64,000 bases of DNA from positions 117,001-181,000 of the forward strand of contig JAMWET010006792.1 of the NCBI GenBank assembly GCA_024036415.1, given 5' to 3'. The position numbers and the translations under genes were made by a program. The stretch is from Prochilodus magdalenae. Taxonomy: Eukaryota > Chordata > Actinopteri > Characiformes > Prochilodontidae. Shown here in pieces: positions 36,801-53,230 of this stretch. Numbering within the stretch: the first letter of the stretch is position 1; each line of letters begins with the position of its first letter. Below the pieces are notes generated by a model, which saw nothing but the letters and a program-made list of their open reading frames with translations, searched no databases and had not been told where the DNA came from.

Positions 36801-37744
36801 AAATGTCCACATATATTCCCACTCTGTCTCTGATTAGTGGATTCATTTCCTGAACACACATCTCCTTCAGCAGTGGATTTGTGTTGCCTATTAATACCCT
36901 TTAAGAAAGGTTGGCTGAGCAGGTGTTTACAAACTTCTGGAAATTTCAGTGTCATAAATAACATAAGCAAGGTTATTTGGTAAACAACACAATGTTGCCA
37001 TTTAGCCTCTTAGCTTCAAAAGAACTCATTAAACAAAAGAAGCAAGCTTGGGACACCATGTTTTAGACAATTGACTTAATTCATAGTAAATAGAAATAAA
37101 TAGAAAATTGCCTAGATTTGAAGTCTGGTTCAGCTGTCAGTCTGGTTCAGCTGTCAGTCTGGTTCAGCTGTCAGTTTTATTCAGTGTAACATTTTCAACC
37201 ATTTGTTCCTGTTTTTTTGTTTTTTCATTTGGATGACATTTTCTTTTCAGAGATCACACCCTTTAGCCAGCCAGAGCCCTCTGTGCCAAAGATGATGCCA
37301 GTGACCGCCAGTATCACCACTCTACCTGTCAATACTGCCCTGAGCCGGCCACCCGCGCAGGTGCAAATGGCACCACCACCTGCCCTGCTGGTGGAGCCCA
37401 TGCCCAACCTAGCCTCACTGACTTCAGACAACCAGCTGGAAGCACTTTTGGAGGGTGTGCTAGTGGGTGAGGCTGAAACAGAGCAGAAAACTCTGGGAGT
37501 TCTAGAGGAGCTACACAACCAGCTTTTAGAGCAGCCCCATTCTCCAATGGACACATCCGAGCTGGGCTTCTGTGATCCTCCAGCACCCTCTATTTCCTCT
37601 TCCTCCTTTAGCCTGCAGGACACAAACCTGGATAACATGGAGTGGCTGGACTTGACCATGCCTGGACCCATCGGGCCATTAAACCCATTAGGCATTGCTT
37701 CAGATTTCCTGGACACGCATGACTTGCAGTTGCACTGGGACTGA
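22016..37744 (+). CDS. mrtfb: MRTFB (MKL2) myocardin-related transcription factor B, 15 coding exons
   Basis: This actin-regulated SRF coactivator is held by G-actin through its RPEL motifs and moves to the nucleus to drive cytoskeletal and muscle genes. Exons: 22016-22251 (ATG at 22116), 26012-26077, 26460-26515, 27812-27887, 28109-28270, 28454-28622, 28744-28884, 31154-31404, 31718-31889, 32145-32954, 33875-34000, 35951-36118, 36382-36516, 36635-36695, 37251-37744. The N-terminus [14 protein letters not shown] matches the human MRTFB isoform. Three RPEL motifs, a basic region ([15 protein letters not shown]), a Q-rich stretch, a SAP domain, a leucine zipper and an acidic C-terminal activation domain follow in order. 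The total is 3023 nt, one short of a whole frame: exon 28454-28622 ends in phase 2 but the next starts in phase 0. Human MRTFB is about 1,050-1,090 residues; this model gives about 1,007. Its neighbour ERCC4 confirms orthology by synteny. Confidence 0.95.
22116..22251 (+). CDS. mrtfb: MRTFB start exon
   Basis: Acceptor catatctacag at 22015, ATG at 22116, donor gtgagt at 22252. The ATG opens [16 protein letters not shown], and the following PSPQSEAV and LPPLNERKN are characteristic of the MRTFB isoform with a longer RPEL lead-in. About 100 nt of 5' UTR precede the ATG in this exon. No in-frame upstream extension shows homology, so 22116 is the favoured start. Confidence 0.93.
22449..23443 (-). 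mobile_element. Tc1/mariner element, 995 bp, internally deleted transposase (minus)
   Basis: Terminal inverted repeats cactgctcaaaaaaataaag (left) and its complement at the right end frame the element in the first coding intron of MRTFB. Minus-strand frames give [20 protein letters not shown] (DNA-binding helix), then [20 protein letters not shown], then [18 protein letters not shown] and [16 protein letters not shown], which hold the second Asp and the Glu of the DDE triad. The segment with the first catalytic Asp is deleted, so the transposase is not functional. A 20-bp duplication sits by the deletion point. Confidence 0.9.
23864..24040 (+). repeat. Direct repeat copy 1 (about 180 bp)
   Basis: It matches 24245-24432 almost base for base (start tgtgggttcaaggaggatat, end tgcattaaag), with two short indels. 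The second copy carries extra aaca and taattgtag. Confidence 0.9.
24245..24432 (+). repeat. Direct repeat copy 2 (about 190 bp)
   Basis: Second copy of the segment at 23864-24040, offset by 381 bp. A poly(A)-like run (24462-24483) follows 30 bp later. Confidence 0.9.
24484..26011 (+). other. MRTFB intron segment, nothing recognised
   Basis: About 1.5 kb of intron before the RPEL1 exon, with no identifiable element. Confidence 0.5.
26012..28270 (+). CDS. mrtfb: MRTFB RPEL-motif exons (actin binding)
   Basis: Four short exons (26012-26077, 26460-26515, 27812-27887, 28109-28270) encode RPEL1 ([13 protein letters not shown]), RPEL2 ([16 protein letters not shown]) and RPEL3 ([15 protein letters not shown]). 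The basic nuclear-import residues [14 protein letters not shown] lie between motifs 2 and 3. The conserved RPxxxEL cores are intact in RPEL2 and RPEL3. All splice phases agree. Confidence 0.95.
26516..27811 (+). other. MRTFB intron, nothing recognised
   Basis: AT-rich intron with donor gtaaga and acceptor ctttgtag. A (TA)n run occurs near 27378. No repeat family could be named. Confidence 0.5.
28454..28884 (+). CDS. mrtfb: MRTFB exons 28454-28622 and 28744-28884 with a phase mismatch
   Basis: The first exon reads [19 protein letters not shown], clearly MRTFB, and is open to the donor ttattaag|gtgctt. It ends two bases into a codon. The second (acceptor tttctgcag at 28743, or cag at 28746) must be read in phase 0 to give TGDFLKPL and KPGPTLLK, which are homologous to the human protein. 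A missing base just before the donor, for example TTATTAAAG, would fix the frame. The weak donor gag|gttta at 28660 would also do so, by adding 37 nt. Confidence 0.7.
28885..31153 (+). other. MRTFB intron with microsatellites and an unassigned repeat
   Basis: This 2.3 kb intron holds a compound CA/TA microsatellite at 29006-29090, a (TTTG) tract near 29108-29127, an A-rich tract at 30416-30437, and at 29490-29815 a minus-strand pair of short frames that look like a degraded dispersed repeat. The 30300-30770 part is unusually C-rich for the intron. No family could be named. Confidence 0.45.
32145..32954 (+). CDS. mrtfb: MRTFB SAP-domain and leucine-zipper exon
   Basis: The largest exon (270 codons, phase 0 at both ends). 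It opens with the SAP DNA-binding domain ([19 protein letters not shown], then [12 protein letters not shown]). After a Ser/Pro-rich linker comes the dimerising coiled coil ([20 protein letters not shown]...QLEVEKRG). The remainder is a Gln/Thr/Ser-rich activation region (ALLTTQ-like [17 protein letters not shown]). Confidence 0.96.
32955..33874 (+). other. MRTFB intron with G-run and TG microsatellite
   Basis: The donor gtacac follows the SAP exon. Nothing else is recognised except the G-rich run (33711-33726) and the (TG)29 tract that abuts the next acceptor. Confidence 0.6.
33793..33850 (+). repeat. (TG)29 microsatellite next to an MRTFB acceptor
   Basis: Twenty-nine TG units end 24 nt before the exon at 33875. 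A 16-base G-rich run (gggg-a-ggggggggggc, 33711-33726) lies 65 nt upstream. Confidence 0.95.
34275..34525. mobile_element. hAT-type MITE, 251 bp
   Basis: The left end tagggatataaatgatt and right end aaatttgcatctcta are imperfect inverted repeats. The flanks gtacaaac (34267-34274) and gtgctaac (34526-34533) agree at six of eight bases, consistent with a worn 8-bp duplication. There is no coding content. Confidence 0.55.
34895..35100 (+). mobile_element. LINE 3' tail (L2/Rex-like)
   Basis: The sequence gtcttggttcctctcaaggt, then cagctttgtgacaatttctg, and the terminal ttgacttgatttggcttgat simple repeat form the characteristic 3' end of a common fish LINE family. The coding part is missing. Confidence 0.65.
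35101..35950 (+). other. MRTFB intron segment, nothing recognised
   Basis: Short minus-strand frames at 35324-35545 show no homology I recognise. Confidence 0.45.
37122..37173 (+). repeat. 17-bp tandem triplication
   Basis: Three copies of gtctggttcagctgtca in the last MRTFB intron, just upstream of the terminal exon. Confidence 0.9.
37251..37744 (+). CDS. mrtfb: MRTFB terminal exon: transactivation domain and stop
   Basis: It completes a Glu codon begun at 36695 and reads [19 protein letters not shown], closely like human MRTFB. It ends with [15 protein letters not shown] and [12 protein letters not shown] before TGA at 37742-37744. The acidic/hydrophobic NMEWLDL motif is the hallmark of the MRTF activation domain. 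Confidence 0.97.
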
Positions 37745-40202
37745 GTGTGGCGTTGGTCTCATTTTTAACATTTATTTTCCCTCTCTCTGCCTCTCTCTCT
37801 TTGTCTCTCTCTCAGTTCCTTCTTCTCTATCCCTCTCTTTCTCTCACACACACAAACACACACATGTACAAGCACACACACCTTTTCCTCAGTTGTGAGG
37901 CTGGGGAGAAGGAATGGTCTAGGTCGTTAAATGTATGTATGTGTGGGTGATTTGCATTTGAGACTGCACCAAGGCACTAGTGCTGCAACCTCTACCATAA
38001 CACCACAATGGTGGCATGCCAACCCTAGTGATGGACATAGCTGCCATAACCACGTATTCCTGAAATGGCCTACCAATTGAAAGCAGATTATCTAAAACAG
38101 TACACAAAGTCTGACCCATAAGTTTCAGAGGGAGGACGGAGCACCCTTTTATTTTCATTCAAGACAGAGAAACCACTTGCTTGTGTCCCCAGCATGCAGC
38201 AAGTTAAACAGTCCAGAGTGAAACATCAGAGTATCCTTGAACGACAGTTAATGCTAACATTGTTTACTGTTCATAGGTATTTATCATTGCTTTTATTTTT
38301 TCGACTGTTATCTGTTGTTGTGGTCCTGTAAAATGTAGTCCAGCGTAAAATGAAATTTCCCAACACTGACATTAGTTTTGCAACAGTCTAATTGCCTATA
38401 GCCTAGCAAAATTCACTTCTCATTTTCACATCCTGGTTTATGGCAGTGTTACCATATGTTGTCGTGGTAGGGCAACCAAACATTGTGGTGTTGAAGGTAT
38501 GCCACCGCAGCAGCCTTATTCAATGCTCTGTGCTACTGTAACTGAAAAGTCAGAGTTTTACTCTGTGAAAGACGAGAGTGATTGTCTCTGCTGTTCTGTT
38601 TTGAGCAATGGTTTGTGTTTGTCCTTCGTCATTAAGGTTAATGTCCTGTTATGGCACTATGAAAATGAAGGGCCTCCATTGAACCGCTTCTGTCTGAGCG
38701 CATGCTGAGTTCTCTTGTCGGTGCCATTCAGATAGAGGGCTCGTAAACAGTGTGGGTATCTATACCACTACTTTACATAGTCAAGGTGCCATTGACTGTC
38801 ATGGCCAAATTGAGCTACGGTTGTCACACAGACTGGCTCTAATTCTAGGTTCCACAGTAGGTAGTCAAATAATTTGTTTGCTTTGTTTGCACAAAAGTAG
38901 TGATCCTGAGTACTGACATCCTTTACATTCTGGGTTTAAATTAGTAAAAGCCCATTATTGGGTGCATTTTTAAAAATATATTAAAAACTTATTCCCATAT
39001 AACTTTGGAAATATTGCAGTAAACACCTTCTACTAAAATCTACTTTAATTAAGTAGTACACTAATCAAACAATCGGATTATTATCTAATCTGTTATTCCA
39101 ACAACAGTGACCTTCTAAAAAAAAAAAAAGAAAATTGTATTCTGCCATGTCAGGCATTTTTAAAACTAGACTCATTGGTGTCTGCAAGTATTTAGCGCCT
39201 GTCTGTCTCCCTGTCACCCTGCTTGTCTGCCTGTCTGTCTGTGCGTGCATGCGTCTCAGTAAAAATCTGTATGGAAATCTGTCTGATGGGCCAGACCAGA
39301 CCAGACTGTATCATCTGCAGGGCTTATGTGTACCATATTGTGAAGGAAGGGCCCATAGATAAAATTACATTGTTTGTTTTGAATTCTGTGATGCTTTGCA
39401 GTTAAAGCATTTCAAAGCCAAGTAGTAGTGTACATAAGTTATTCCCTGGGTATGGAACAAACCTCTAAGTCACAGCACTGTTTTAATGAGCTTTTTTGTA
39501 GAGAATTTGCTGAAATGACACCAAGTGCAGCGGCTGTTCACCCAGTCTTGTCAGGGCACTATAACATGTTTAGATGTTTCTGTTTATTAACGAAGAGGAT
39601 AATGAGGAATGACTGCCTGTTCCTCATTTTTTGTTGTGGGGTGAACACCAGGGGTCTGTTTCTCTACGTCTTCAGAACGTTAAAGACATGCTTTAGTAAT
39701 TTTCACCTTAATTTAATTGCTGCATCTGTATTTTACAGTTGATTACCATTCATCATGTGTTGAAGATGAGCAGCTCCTTCAGACAGTACGTGTATGAGGC
39801 TGTACGCTATGGGTGGGGCACTTACAAACTAAGTTGAAAAACATTAGGGTATTCCTTTTAGGTCATCTGAACTGAAGCATGACACTTCTACCATCATGTA
39901 ATGATTTCTTTGTGTTTTGTCCTAGAAAGTCAGTCTCTAAGACACGTTTTTATTAAGACACGTTTTTATTAAGACACGGCATGTTGAATGTTGTTGGCAG
40001 CTTCTTGGCAGTTTAATGAGGGGACAAAAGAACAAATCTCGTTTTGCCACGTACTTTGCAGTCCTGGCTACAACATCTCCATTCCACCACAAACCTCAAC
40101 AGTAGTCATTAAGTTCCTATAAGACCCTCTCTCTTCTGGACTTTTGATCTTTCTACTTCTGTCTGTGGCATGTTATTGTTTCCATGAGAGTGAAAGTATA
40201 AG

Positions 40203-40350
40203 TGTCTGTGCGTCTGTCTGTGCGTCTGTCTGTGCGTCTGTCTGTGCGTCTGTCTGTGCGTCTGTCTGTGCGTCTGTCTGTGCGCCCGTCTGTGCGCCCG
40301 TCTGTGCGCCCGTCTGTGCGCCCGTCTGTGCGCCCGTCTGTGCGCCCGTG
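40203..40350 (+). repeat. 12-bp minisatellite in two homogeneous blocks
   Basis: Six copies of cgtctgtctgtg are followed by five copies of cgcccgtctgtg, with no mixing. It lies in the inferred MRTFB 3' UTR. Both strands stay open by chance of the 12-bp period. Confidence 0.95.
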
Positions 40351-41794
40351 ATGTTTCAGCAGCACGCAGTTGTAAATTGGTTTAGTATGACATTCATCAG
40401 CTAAACGCTTGCAGTTGGATTATTTGTTTTTAGTTTACCACAAGTAATTAATAGTCTCTGAGATCAAACTCCAGTCATCTTTATCTAATGTGGCCTTCAC
40501 TTTACCAGATTTAAGAAAGCAAGGAATAACGGTTTAATTGATTGATTGTCTACATGTTTGATTCGGTGTGTTTAGGAGAAGTCACGATGTCCTGATAATT
40601 TTAATGAAGGTATTGACCATAGGACTGGCCAAAATATCTGCACGATAATGAACAAAACTTTTTTGGAGTACACAACACACAGCACTTTTTGCGGCAGTGG
40701 TGAACTTTATCATGATCAAACAATCACTTGGTTCTAAGCTGTTTTACACATCCGATTTTATAGCAGAACTATTGTCTGTCTGTCTGGCGTTGCTGTCAGC
40801 TGTAACCATAGGCTACATGGTTAAGGAGCCTAATTGACCACCTAGTGACATACTTATGAGTGAGGACAAAATTCAGAACTGGAAACTTAGATCCATGTTT
40901 GGAATTTAAGATCTGTGCTCTAGGAGATGTGTTGCCAGATTACCAGTGAAAGGCTGATTGGTAGGATAAGGAGTTACCAAAGAGGCCAGATAAGTAATGC
41001 ACAATGGCATTTGACTTTGGTGGTGGTTTACAAATTGTCAGGTGGGTAAATTTCTAATTTTACCCATTTTATTTATTTTTAAATTCAGTACTGTAATGTA
41101 TATTTACCAAATACATCTATGTATGTGGTAAATCTCAGCGCATTGTTTTGATCTTATAAAGTTGTGGATTGCATTAAATGCTCACTTATTTGTGCCTAGC
41201 TTTGAAACCTGAGGATGTTGAAGCTTAGCACTCTCTTTATCTTGGATTCATGTGAACTAGGCAGCTGGTCAGTCCATTTGTTTTCATATGCAGACTCCCT
41301 GTGTATTATTTTAATTTTATGAAGCCAACCTACCATTCAGTGCTAGAATGATTGTGCGTCTGTATCTGCAATGGTTAATCATTCTCATGCAACTATTGAG
41401 CTGTTCCTATTTTATACTGCTAGACTTTATTTTCAAACTGAGTACTTTTAATCAACATTGTTAATGTGTAAAGTATCAGTGGTGATCGCACTGGTTGATA
41501 AACCTGTTGACCGCCACTTTTCTTTGTCCTTTAGACAGAGGAGCAATCATTTGTATGCCATACATTTTGCACATTGTGTACATATTTGAATGAACGTGAT
41601 ACATATTTTTATACATGTTTAGTGTATCCATGATCTCTATTTTGTGAATAGTTTTAAACATATAAGTATACATACGCTGTTATATGTCAGTTCCACATTG
41701 CTGTATTGTAAACCTACTGTTGGTGAGGATGTTTCAGAATCTCTGAAATACACCAGAGGAATGAAATACAAAATATAAAAATTGTCTGCATTTT

Positions 41795-41849
41795 TTTATT
41801 ACAAATTTAATTGCAAAATAATCTATTTACAATATTTTTAAAAAATAAA
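41795..41849. promoter_or_regulatory. Opposed polyadenylation signals of converging genes
   Basis: Plus-strand AATAAA at 41844-41849 could end MRTFB. Minus-strand AATAAA (plus tttatt, 41795-41800) is the first such signal below the LITAF-like stop. If both are used, the two transcripts overlap by about 80-100 nt tail to tail. Confidence 0.35.
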
Positions 41850-42909
41850 ATACTTATCATACAGTAAATGTGAAAATATCCTATTCCAAAAGCTCCAATA
41901 TGAAACTGTATAATATTCTCTGGTAGACATGTGTGTGTTTGTGTAATGAGTTGACATTTACCAAGAGGTTAATATGACCACGCACAATATGTTGTTCTAT
42001 CACCTGTTGATGAACCAACTCATTTGCTGTCTTATTTGCATTGACTAGATGCTGCATATTATGTACAGTATTTGTTTAAGTACACTTATGACGCTGTACA
42101 TGGGCTTTAAACACCTAAGCAACCTTTCCCTTCCTAGTGGAATTCACGTTCTGTACTTATAATCCAGCTCTAGCCTGGTTGGACAAGATTTTTTAGGTAC
42201 CTACTAGATAAACATTTTTTTAGTATTATTTTAAAATATTAACCTAAACCTTACTCTCTATAACTTTAAATTAATTTAACAATCTCTCTTTTCACTACCA
42301 TTATGCTGTAAATTGTAGTGCTGTACTTACAATAACTTATATACGGCTGCTGTCAGACAGATTATGATTTTTGTTACTTTGATATTATTTAGATGGTCAT
42401 GATTTGATACCCAAAATCAGCATCAGATTGATAGTGTAGGTATTAAAAAACTAAAACATTTCTGCTTGATATAGAACAGGAAAAGTTTTGTTTACTTGTT
42501 TACAGCAGTATTAATGGGAACCAGGCATCTAAAGCATTTATGAGCTCTAAAAGTCACATCACGAAAAGCAATCATATAAAAGGATACAAACATGTTTCAT
42601 GATGTCTGAAACGGTTTTTGAGTATATGCTGGTAAATGTAACGTTGTACCACTGTTTTACCATTATCAACAATTACAAACATAGAAGACATGTAGGTTCC
42701 CTGGTCATTTGTATAGCAAATAAAATGGAAATATTTGTTGGAGATCTTTTGTTTCCTGGTTCCCATCACCTCCATTGTTAAGAAATCTTAAACTTGAAAC
42801 TTGTTTCACTACAGTATACCAATACACATTAAACCACTTTCCAACCGCTGTTTGAGGAAAAGTGGTGGAATTCCAATTCACAGTCTCGTTTGGGAGGCTC
42901 ATGCATGCT

Positions 42910-49056
<6,147 letters not shown>

Positions 49057-51470
49057 TTTTTTCTGCTCACTGAACCGTCACATCAAGTTCTGAAGACATT
49101 TGTTCATCCAGTCTTTCAGTGACCACATTTTCACTAGCCTTGTTGATATGTCAAAGACAAACCAGACTAAAACCTGCTTGCCGTTTGCGCAGATGTGAGC
49201 ATATTCTTACCTTTGAGATTGGCTGAAGTCAAATATAGGCTAGTTCTCTAAATGTGGCTTTCCAGAGATCAGGCAAGCACATGAATGTAGATCTGTATGA
49301 CCTGCTCTCTATCAGTCTTTCCTTTTATGACAGCTGCTGCTTAATGGCTGTTTTGCATATTACAACCACACTATAATTTGGTGGTTGTGTTTATGTAATC
49401 CTAACTGTTAAATGATATAAGTCTAGTTCATCAAACAATCCAGAAATGCAACAAACAGCAGAATTACCTGTGAATGCTGAAAGGCAGGTCATGATGCTAC
49501 TACAGATTCATATACTAGGTTTCATATACTAATATTATATCATTTTTTTTATTGATATAATATTAACTGTTTTATGCCATATTGTACTCATCCTTTCCAT
49601 AGCCCATCATTTCCATAGCCTGTTTTGCTTGGTTTTACTCCAGAAAGATGTGATGTTGCTTTTCAGTTTATTGTAAGACTCAGCTAACTTAGCCTCAGGT
49701 GATCTGATCTAGTCTTTAGCATTGCTGCAGTTCACGACATAGAAGAAATGAGCTTGGTCACCGTCACATATTCAAATAATGATGGGTTGTGGAGTGTTTC
49801 AAAATAAATGACAGGCAGTAGTCATTAAATGCTTTTTGTATGTATGTCATGTGATGCAAACTGCTTGTAGGAGGTGGTCTGCTTTCGTCCATGCTAGTTT
49901 GAATGCATTTCCATATTCAAATTCAGCTGGTAATGGGCCGGGCTCACGCAAACATTCAGGGATTTCTTTTTCTTCTTTTTTCTCCCTTTACTGACACAGT
50001 AGGGACTGTTATTATTTTTGATAAGTTTTAAAAATAAATTTGTTTGTTTGTTTGTTTTTTTTGGAGATAAGAATAATGCAAATCCTTCAGGCATCAAAGT
50101 TCATCTCTTCTGTGCTATTATTTATCCTGGCTGTAATCTTTCAAACATGAAAATGGATTATATTTAGCTAGCTTTACTCAGGGTTTTTTTATTCTAAAGC
50201 TTTTATTTAAAGTATATACTTTTTCACTGTGTTCAGTATTCTTTTCTCTTCACTCAGATCTTACTCCTCACAAGTTCTCAGCACTGCTCACTGTTTTCAC
50301 ATTTTAAAAATTAAAAATATTCTGACTTTATAGTTTATTTCCTTGTTTATTTTACTTCTGCCTGAGTCATTAGTTGTACTTTTACCCAGTTGTACCTTTA
50401 GGCTTGGGTGAGTAACTTGTACAGTGTACATATATACAGTACAGATGTTGTCTTCCTTGTTTATCTGATCAGACTGTGTAGATGTTCTACTACGATTTCC
50501 TGAAATGTCTGCTGATATGTAAATATGGCTTAGATACGAGTTATCAGTTGTATGTATTCTGTTCTGCTGTTGAACCGCTTAACCCTTATGTGAGTCCCCA
50601 CTTCACTTTATAGCGGTTATACCAAATAACGTATAGTAGATGATAAATAATTTGAAGCAGTTAGCAAAATTGCATTACTGTAGTGTATCATTGTGAAGGT
50701 CTTTTAGAACTAATCATTCATAAAAACATTCAGGGCTGTATATTTCAGCCCAAATAAATAATTAAATTTATTGTGTCCCATTATTAGTTTGAGACTGCAT
50801 GATGCACAGAATTGTTGGTGAAGATTCTTAATTAAATTGGATCATGGTGAGGTCAGTGATATATTTCGGCCATCATACAGTATTCTTTTTTCTTATTAAA
50901 TATTATTAAATCTATTAAATCTATCTCAAATATTAGACTTTATAACAAAGCAATACGCCTGCAATGTAAAAAGGTAAAAAAAATGTCAGCTGTGCGTGGC
51001 ATGGTACAATTGGCCAGTGTCAGTCTTGATTCAGTCCCCAAGCGAGGGCAGCACGTGGCCATGTTGGAGCTGCTGAACAGACTGCAGTCTCAGCACACTG
51101 AAATATTTACCAGCAGATTATTTTTGTCCTTGTTGATTTGTTGAATAATATAAGTGTTAATTTAATTTCTGAAATGAAAGTCTGCTGTATGGCTGGAAAC
51201 AGACCATTTGTTTCTTTAGTGCACCAGTGTATGCTGTTTTGTTTAGTTTCTCTTTAGTGGTAGTTATGTTCAGTGGTCTTTTCGTTATTCTCTTCCTTTG
51301 TTTCACCACTACTCCCTTCCTCTTTTTCTTGACTGCTTGAGACATCTTCTCAGTGGGAGGAGAGCCTAGGAAAGAGAGTCTACGCAATGGGATGCAACAG
51401 GTGTCCAAGTTTTACTTTCTAAGCACATACAGTGTGAAGATTTGTCTTAGTTCACCTGCTACAAAACTCC
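49057..51470. other. Upstream region of the LITAF-like gene; no coding signal recognised
   Basis: The first ~200 bp probably hold the 5' UTR and promoter of the minus-strand gene, but no clear start-site motif or CpG cluster is present. The rest contains (TTTG)n at 50037-50056, pyrimidine-rich runs, and a few short frames without homology (for example minus 51408-51157, Lys-rich). Confidence 0.4.
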
Positions 51471-51477
51471 CAGTATA

Positions 51478-51795
51478 TCAGGAGAGCTGTGCTCCAACCA
51501 TTTAAGTGTCTGAGGCGGTCAGATCCTTCAAGGCAGGTTGCCCACGCAAAGCACCTAGTGTGCCATCCAGATGGCTGAGGTTTTCACTGACATCTTTAAC
51601 CTCTCCCTAAGACTGTCAGTGTTTCCCACATGCTTCAAGAGAACCACAATTGCTCCACTTCCCAAGAAACTGGCAATCGCCTGCCTGAATGACGACCACC
51701 CTGTTGCACTGACATCAACAGCTATGAAGATAAAAGTCACATCGAGTCCACGATTCCAGCCACCATGGACCCTCACTGACGGTATACTGTATATG
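51478..51795 (+). mobile_element. Non-LTR retrotransposon RT fragment (CR1/Rex1-like)
   Basis: Plus-strand 51571-51810 begins [20 protein letters not shown] and [13 protein letters not shown], then [15 protein letters not shown], the conserved RT finger block of CR1/Rex1-type LINEs (normally ...CLNDYRPVALTSxxMK). Homology fades about 51745 and stops where the Tc1 fragment begins. Only about 250-300 bp survive. Confidence 0.75.
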
Positions 51796-51799
51796 CTTG

Positions 51800-52425
51800 A
51801 CACCATCTGAACCAAATAAGTTTATCTTGGACTCAGCAGACCACAGGACATGCCTCCAGTAATCCATGTCCTTAGTCTGCTTGTCTTCACCAAACTTTTC
51901 TTGTGCATCGTCTTTAGAAGAGGCTTTCTTCTGGGTCGACAGCTGTGCAGACCAGTTTGATATGGTGTGCGGCGTATAGTCTGAGCAGTGACAGGGTTAC
52001 CCCCCACCCCTTTAACCTCTGCAGCAATGCTGGCAGCACTCCTATGTCTATTTTCAAAAGACAACCTCTGGATATGATGCTAAGCACGTGCACTCAACTT
52101 CTTTGGTCAACTACGGCCAGGCCTGTTCTGAGTGGAACCTGTCCTGTTCAACCGCTGTATGGTCTTGGCCATGGTGCTACAGCTCATAGAGTGTGAGAGT
52201 GATAACACCAAATGTAACACATCTGCTTCCCATTCACATCTGAGACCTTGTGACACTAACAGGTCATATGACACCGGGTGGGGAAAATAGCTAATTTGAC
52301 CACAATTCCTTTTTACCTAGGGGTGTACTCACTTTTGTTGCCTGCGGTTTAAACATTAATGCCTAATGTCTGTGTGTTGAGTTATTTCAAGGCCCCATCA
52401 AATTGATACTGTTATATAGTGTTAC
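51800..52425 (-). mobile_element. Tc1 element 5' part, truncated (minus)
   Basis: On the minus strand from 52425: a terminal region with gtgagtacaccccta, then MAKTIQRLNRTGSTQNRPG at 52172, SFENRHRSAASIAAEVKGVG and TAQTIRRTPYQTGLHSC (DNA-binding helices), PRRKPLLKTMHKK, and KDMDYWR...WSAESKINLFG. The catalytic Asp expected in WSDE is Ala. The frame breaks once (TGA at the PGRS*P join). The element stops abruptly at about 51800, joined to the LINE fragment. Confidence 0.85.
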
Positions 52426-52429
52426 CGGC

Positions 52430-53035
52430 CCCCTCCGTCTAAAAATCCTTGAATTCTTTAGTGAATTCGGATCCCTATACACATTTTTTTAGGTTGAACA
52501 GTCCTGAAAATGAATTATCCTAAAACTGGCTTAGTATCTTTAGATTCGTAGCAAATCCGGATCCCTACAAAAATCTCGGGCCTAAACAAACTTGAGAAAT
52601 AATTATTCTAAGACACTTTGAGTTCATTTGACTCGGATCTCTGTGACTACCGTCACCTTGGATCCAGAGGTCTTGGAGTCAGTAGAGTGCCTGAATGACT
52701 CACACTGAATTCTGTAGGCCGCCTCATTATTGATTATGATCCTGCACTCCGAGAACTATGGAACTACTATTAAATGCGACCGGTTACAATCATCCTGATA
52801 ACGTGATCATGCCGTGTTGGCTAACAACCACATTTGCATACAATTAATTTTTCTCCTACATTTACATACAATGACCATTTACACCTTTCATCAGATCCAC
52901 ATGGCCCTCAATCCCAAACTCATGTGGTATAAAGTTCTTAACAGTAACATGAGTTAAAACTTAGCAAACATCAATGAAACATTGCTACACTACACTACTA
53001 CTACAATATACTACTACTATAAACTAACTACAATA
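52430..53035. other. Unassigned repeat-like segment
   Basis: Two similar words, gaattcggatccctatacac (52463) and aaatccggatccctacaaaa (52553), suggest an internally repetitive element. It has no coding frame and I could not assign a family. Confidence 0.3.
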
Positions 53036-53039
53036 TCCT

Positions 53040-53230
53040 AGATTCGGATAAGCTGGTGTCTAGGCTGGATTGTTGTAACAACCCTTAGCTAGATGCTCCA
53101 GTAAGACTCTACATAAGCTCCAGCTGGTCTGGAATGCAGCTGCTAGTTCCTTACAAGAACAAAAGAATATGATCATACATCCCCAAAATTGTCCGCATTA
53201 CACTGGCTACCTGTTGATCGATCCTGATGG
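53040..53230 (+). mobile_element. L2-type LINE C-terminal fragment
   Basis: Plus frames give KLVSRLDCCN..., then LQLVWNAAAS-like, and ITLATC from tacactggctacctgttgatc. These match the SRLDYCN...LQ-QNAAARVLT...LHWLPV order of L2 LINE ends, with stops. The following 53240-53590 is pyrimidine-rich and unassigned. Confidence 0.6.

Larger units (their letters stand above)
37745..41870 (+). other. mrtfb: MRTFB 3' UTR (extent inferred)
   Basis: About 4 kb after the stop contains no transposon or coding homology, unlike the surrounding DNA, and ends at an AATAAA at 41844-41849. Human MRTFB also has a multi-kilobase 3' UTR. The stretch includes a CA-rich tract (37840-37885) and a 12-bp minisatellite (40203-40350). 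An earlier poly(A) site cannot be excluded. Confidence 0.4.

Noticed and set aside
37225..37716. 163-codon open frame antisense to the last MRTFB exon
   Set aside because: It mirrors the conserved MRTFB coding exon; antisense frames are expected in GC-richer exons and it shows no homology.
40203..40350. CRISPR-like regular array
   Set aside because: A eukaryotic minisatellite with no spacers.
40153..40404. Repetitive proteins on both strands (SVCA and TDGR repeats)
   Set aside because: Explained entirely by a 12-bp minisatellite whose period keeps all frames open.
37745..42900. miR-193b / miR-365 cluster expected downstream of MRTFB by synteny with human
   Set aside because: No sequence resembling the mature miR-193 (aactggcc...aaagtccc) or miR-365 (taatgcccctaaaaat) was seen on either strand by eye.
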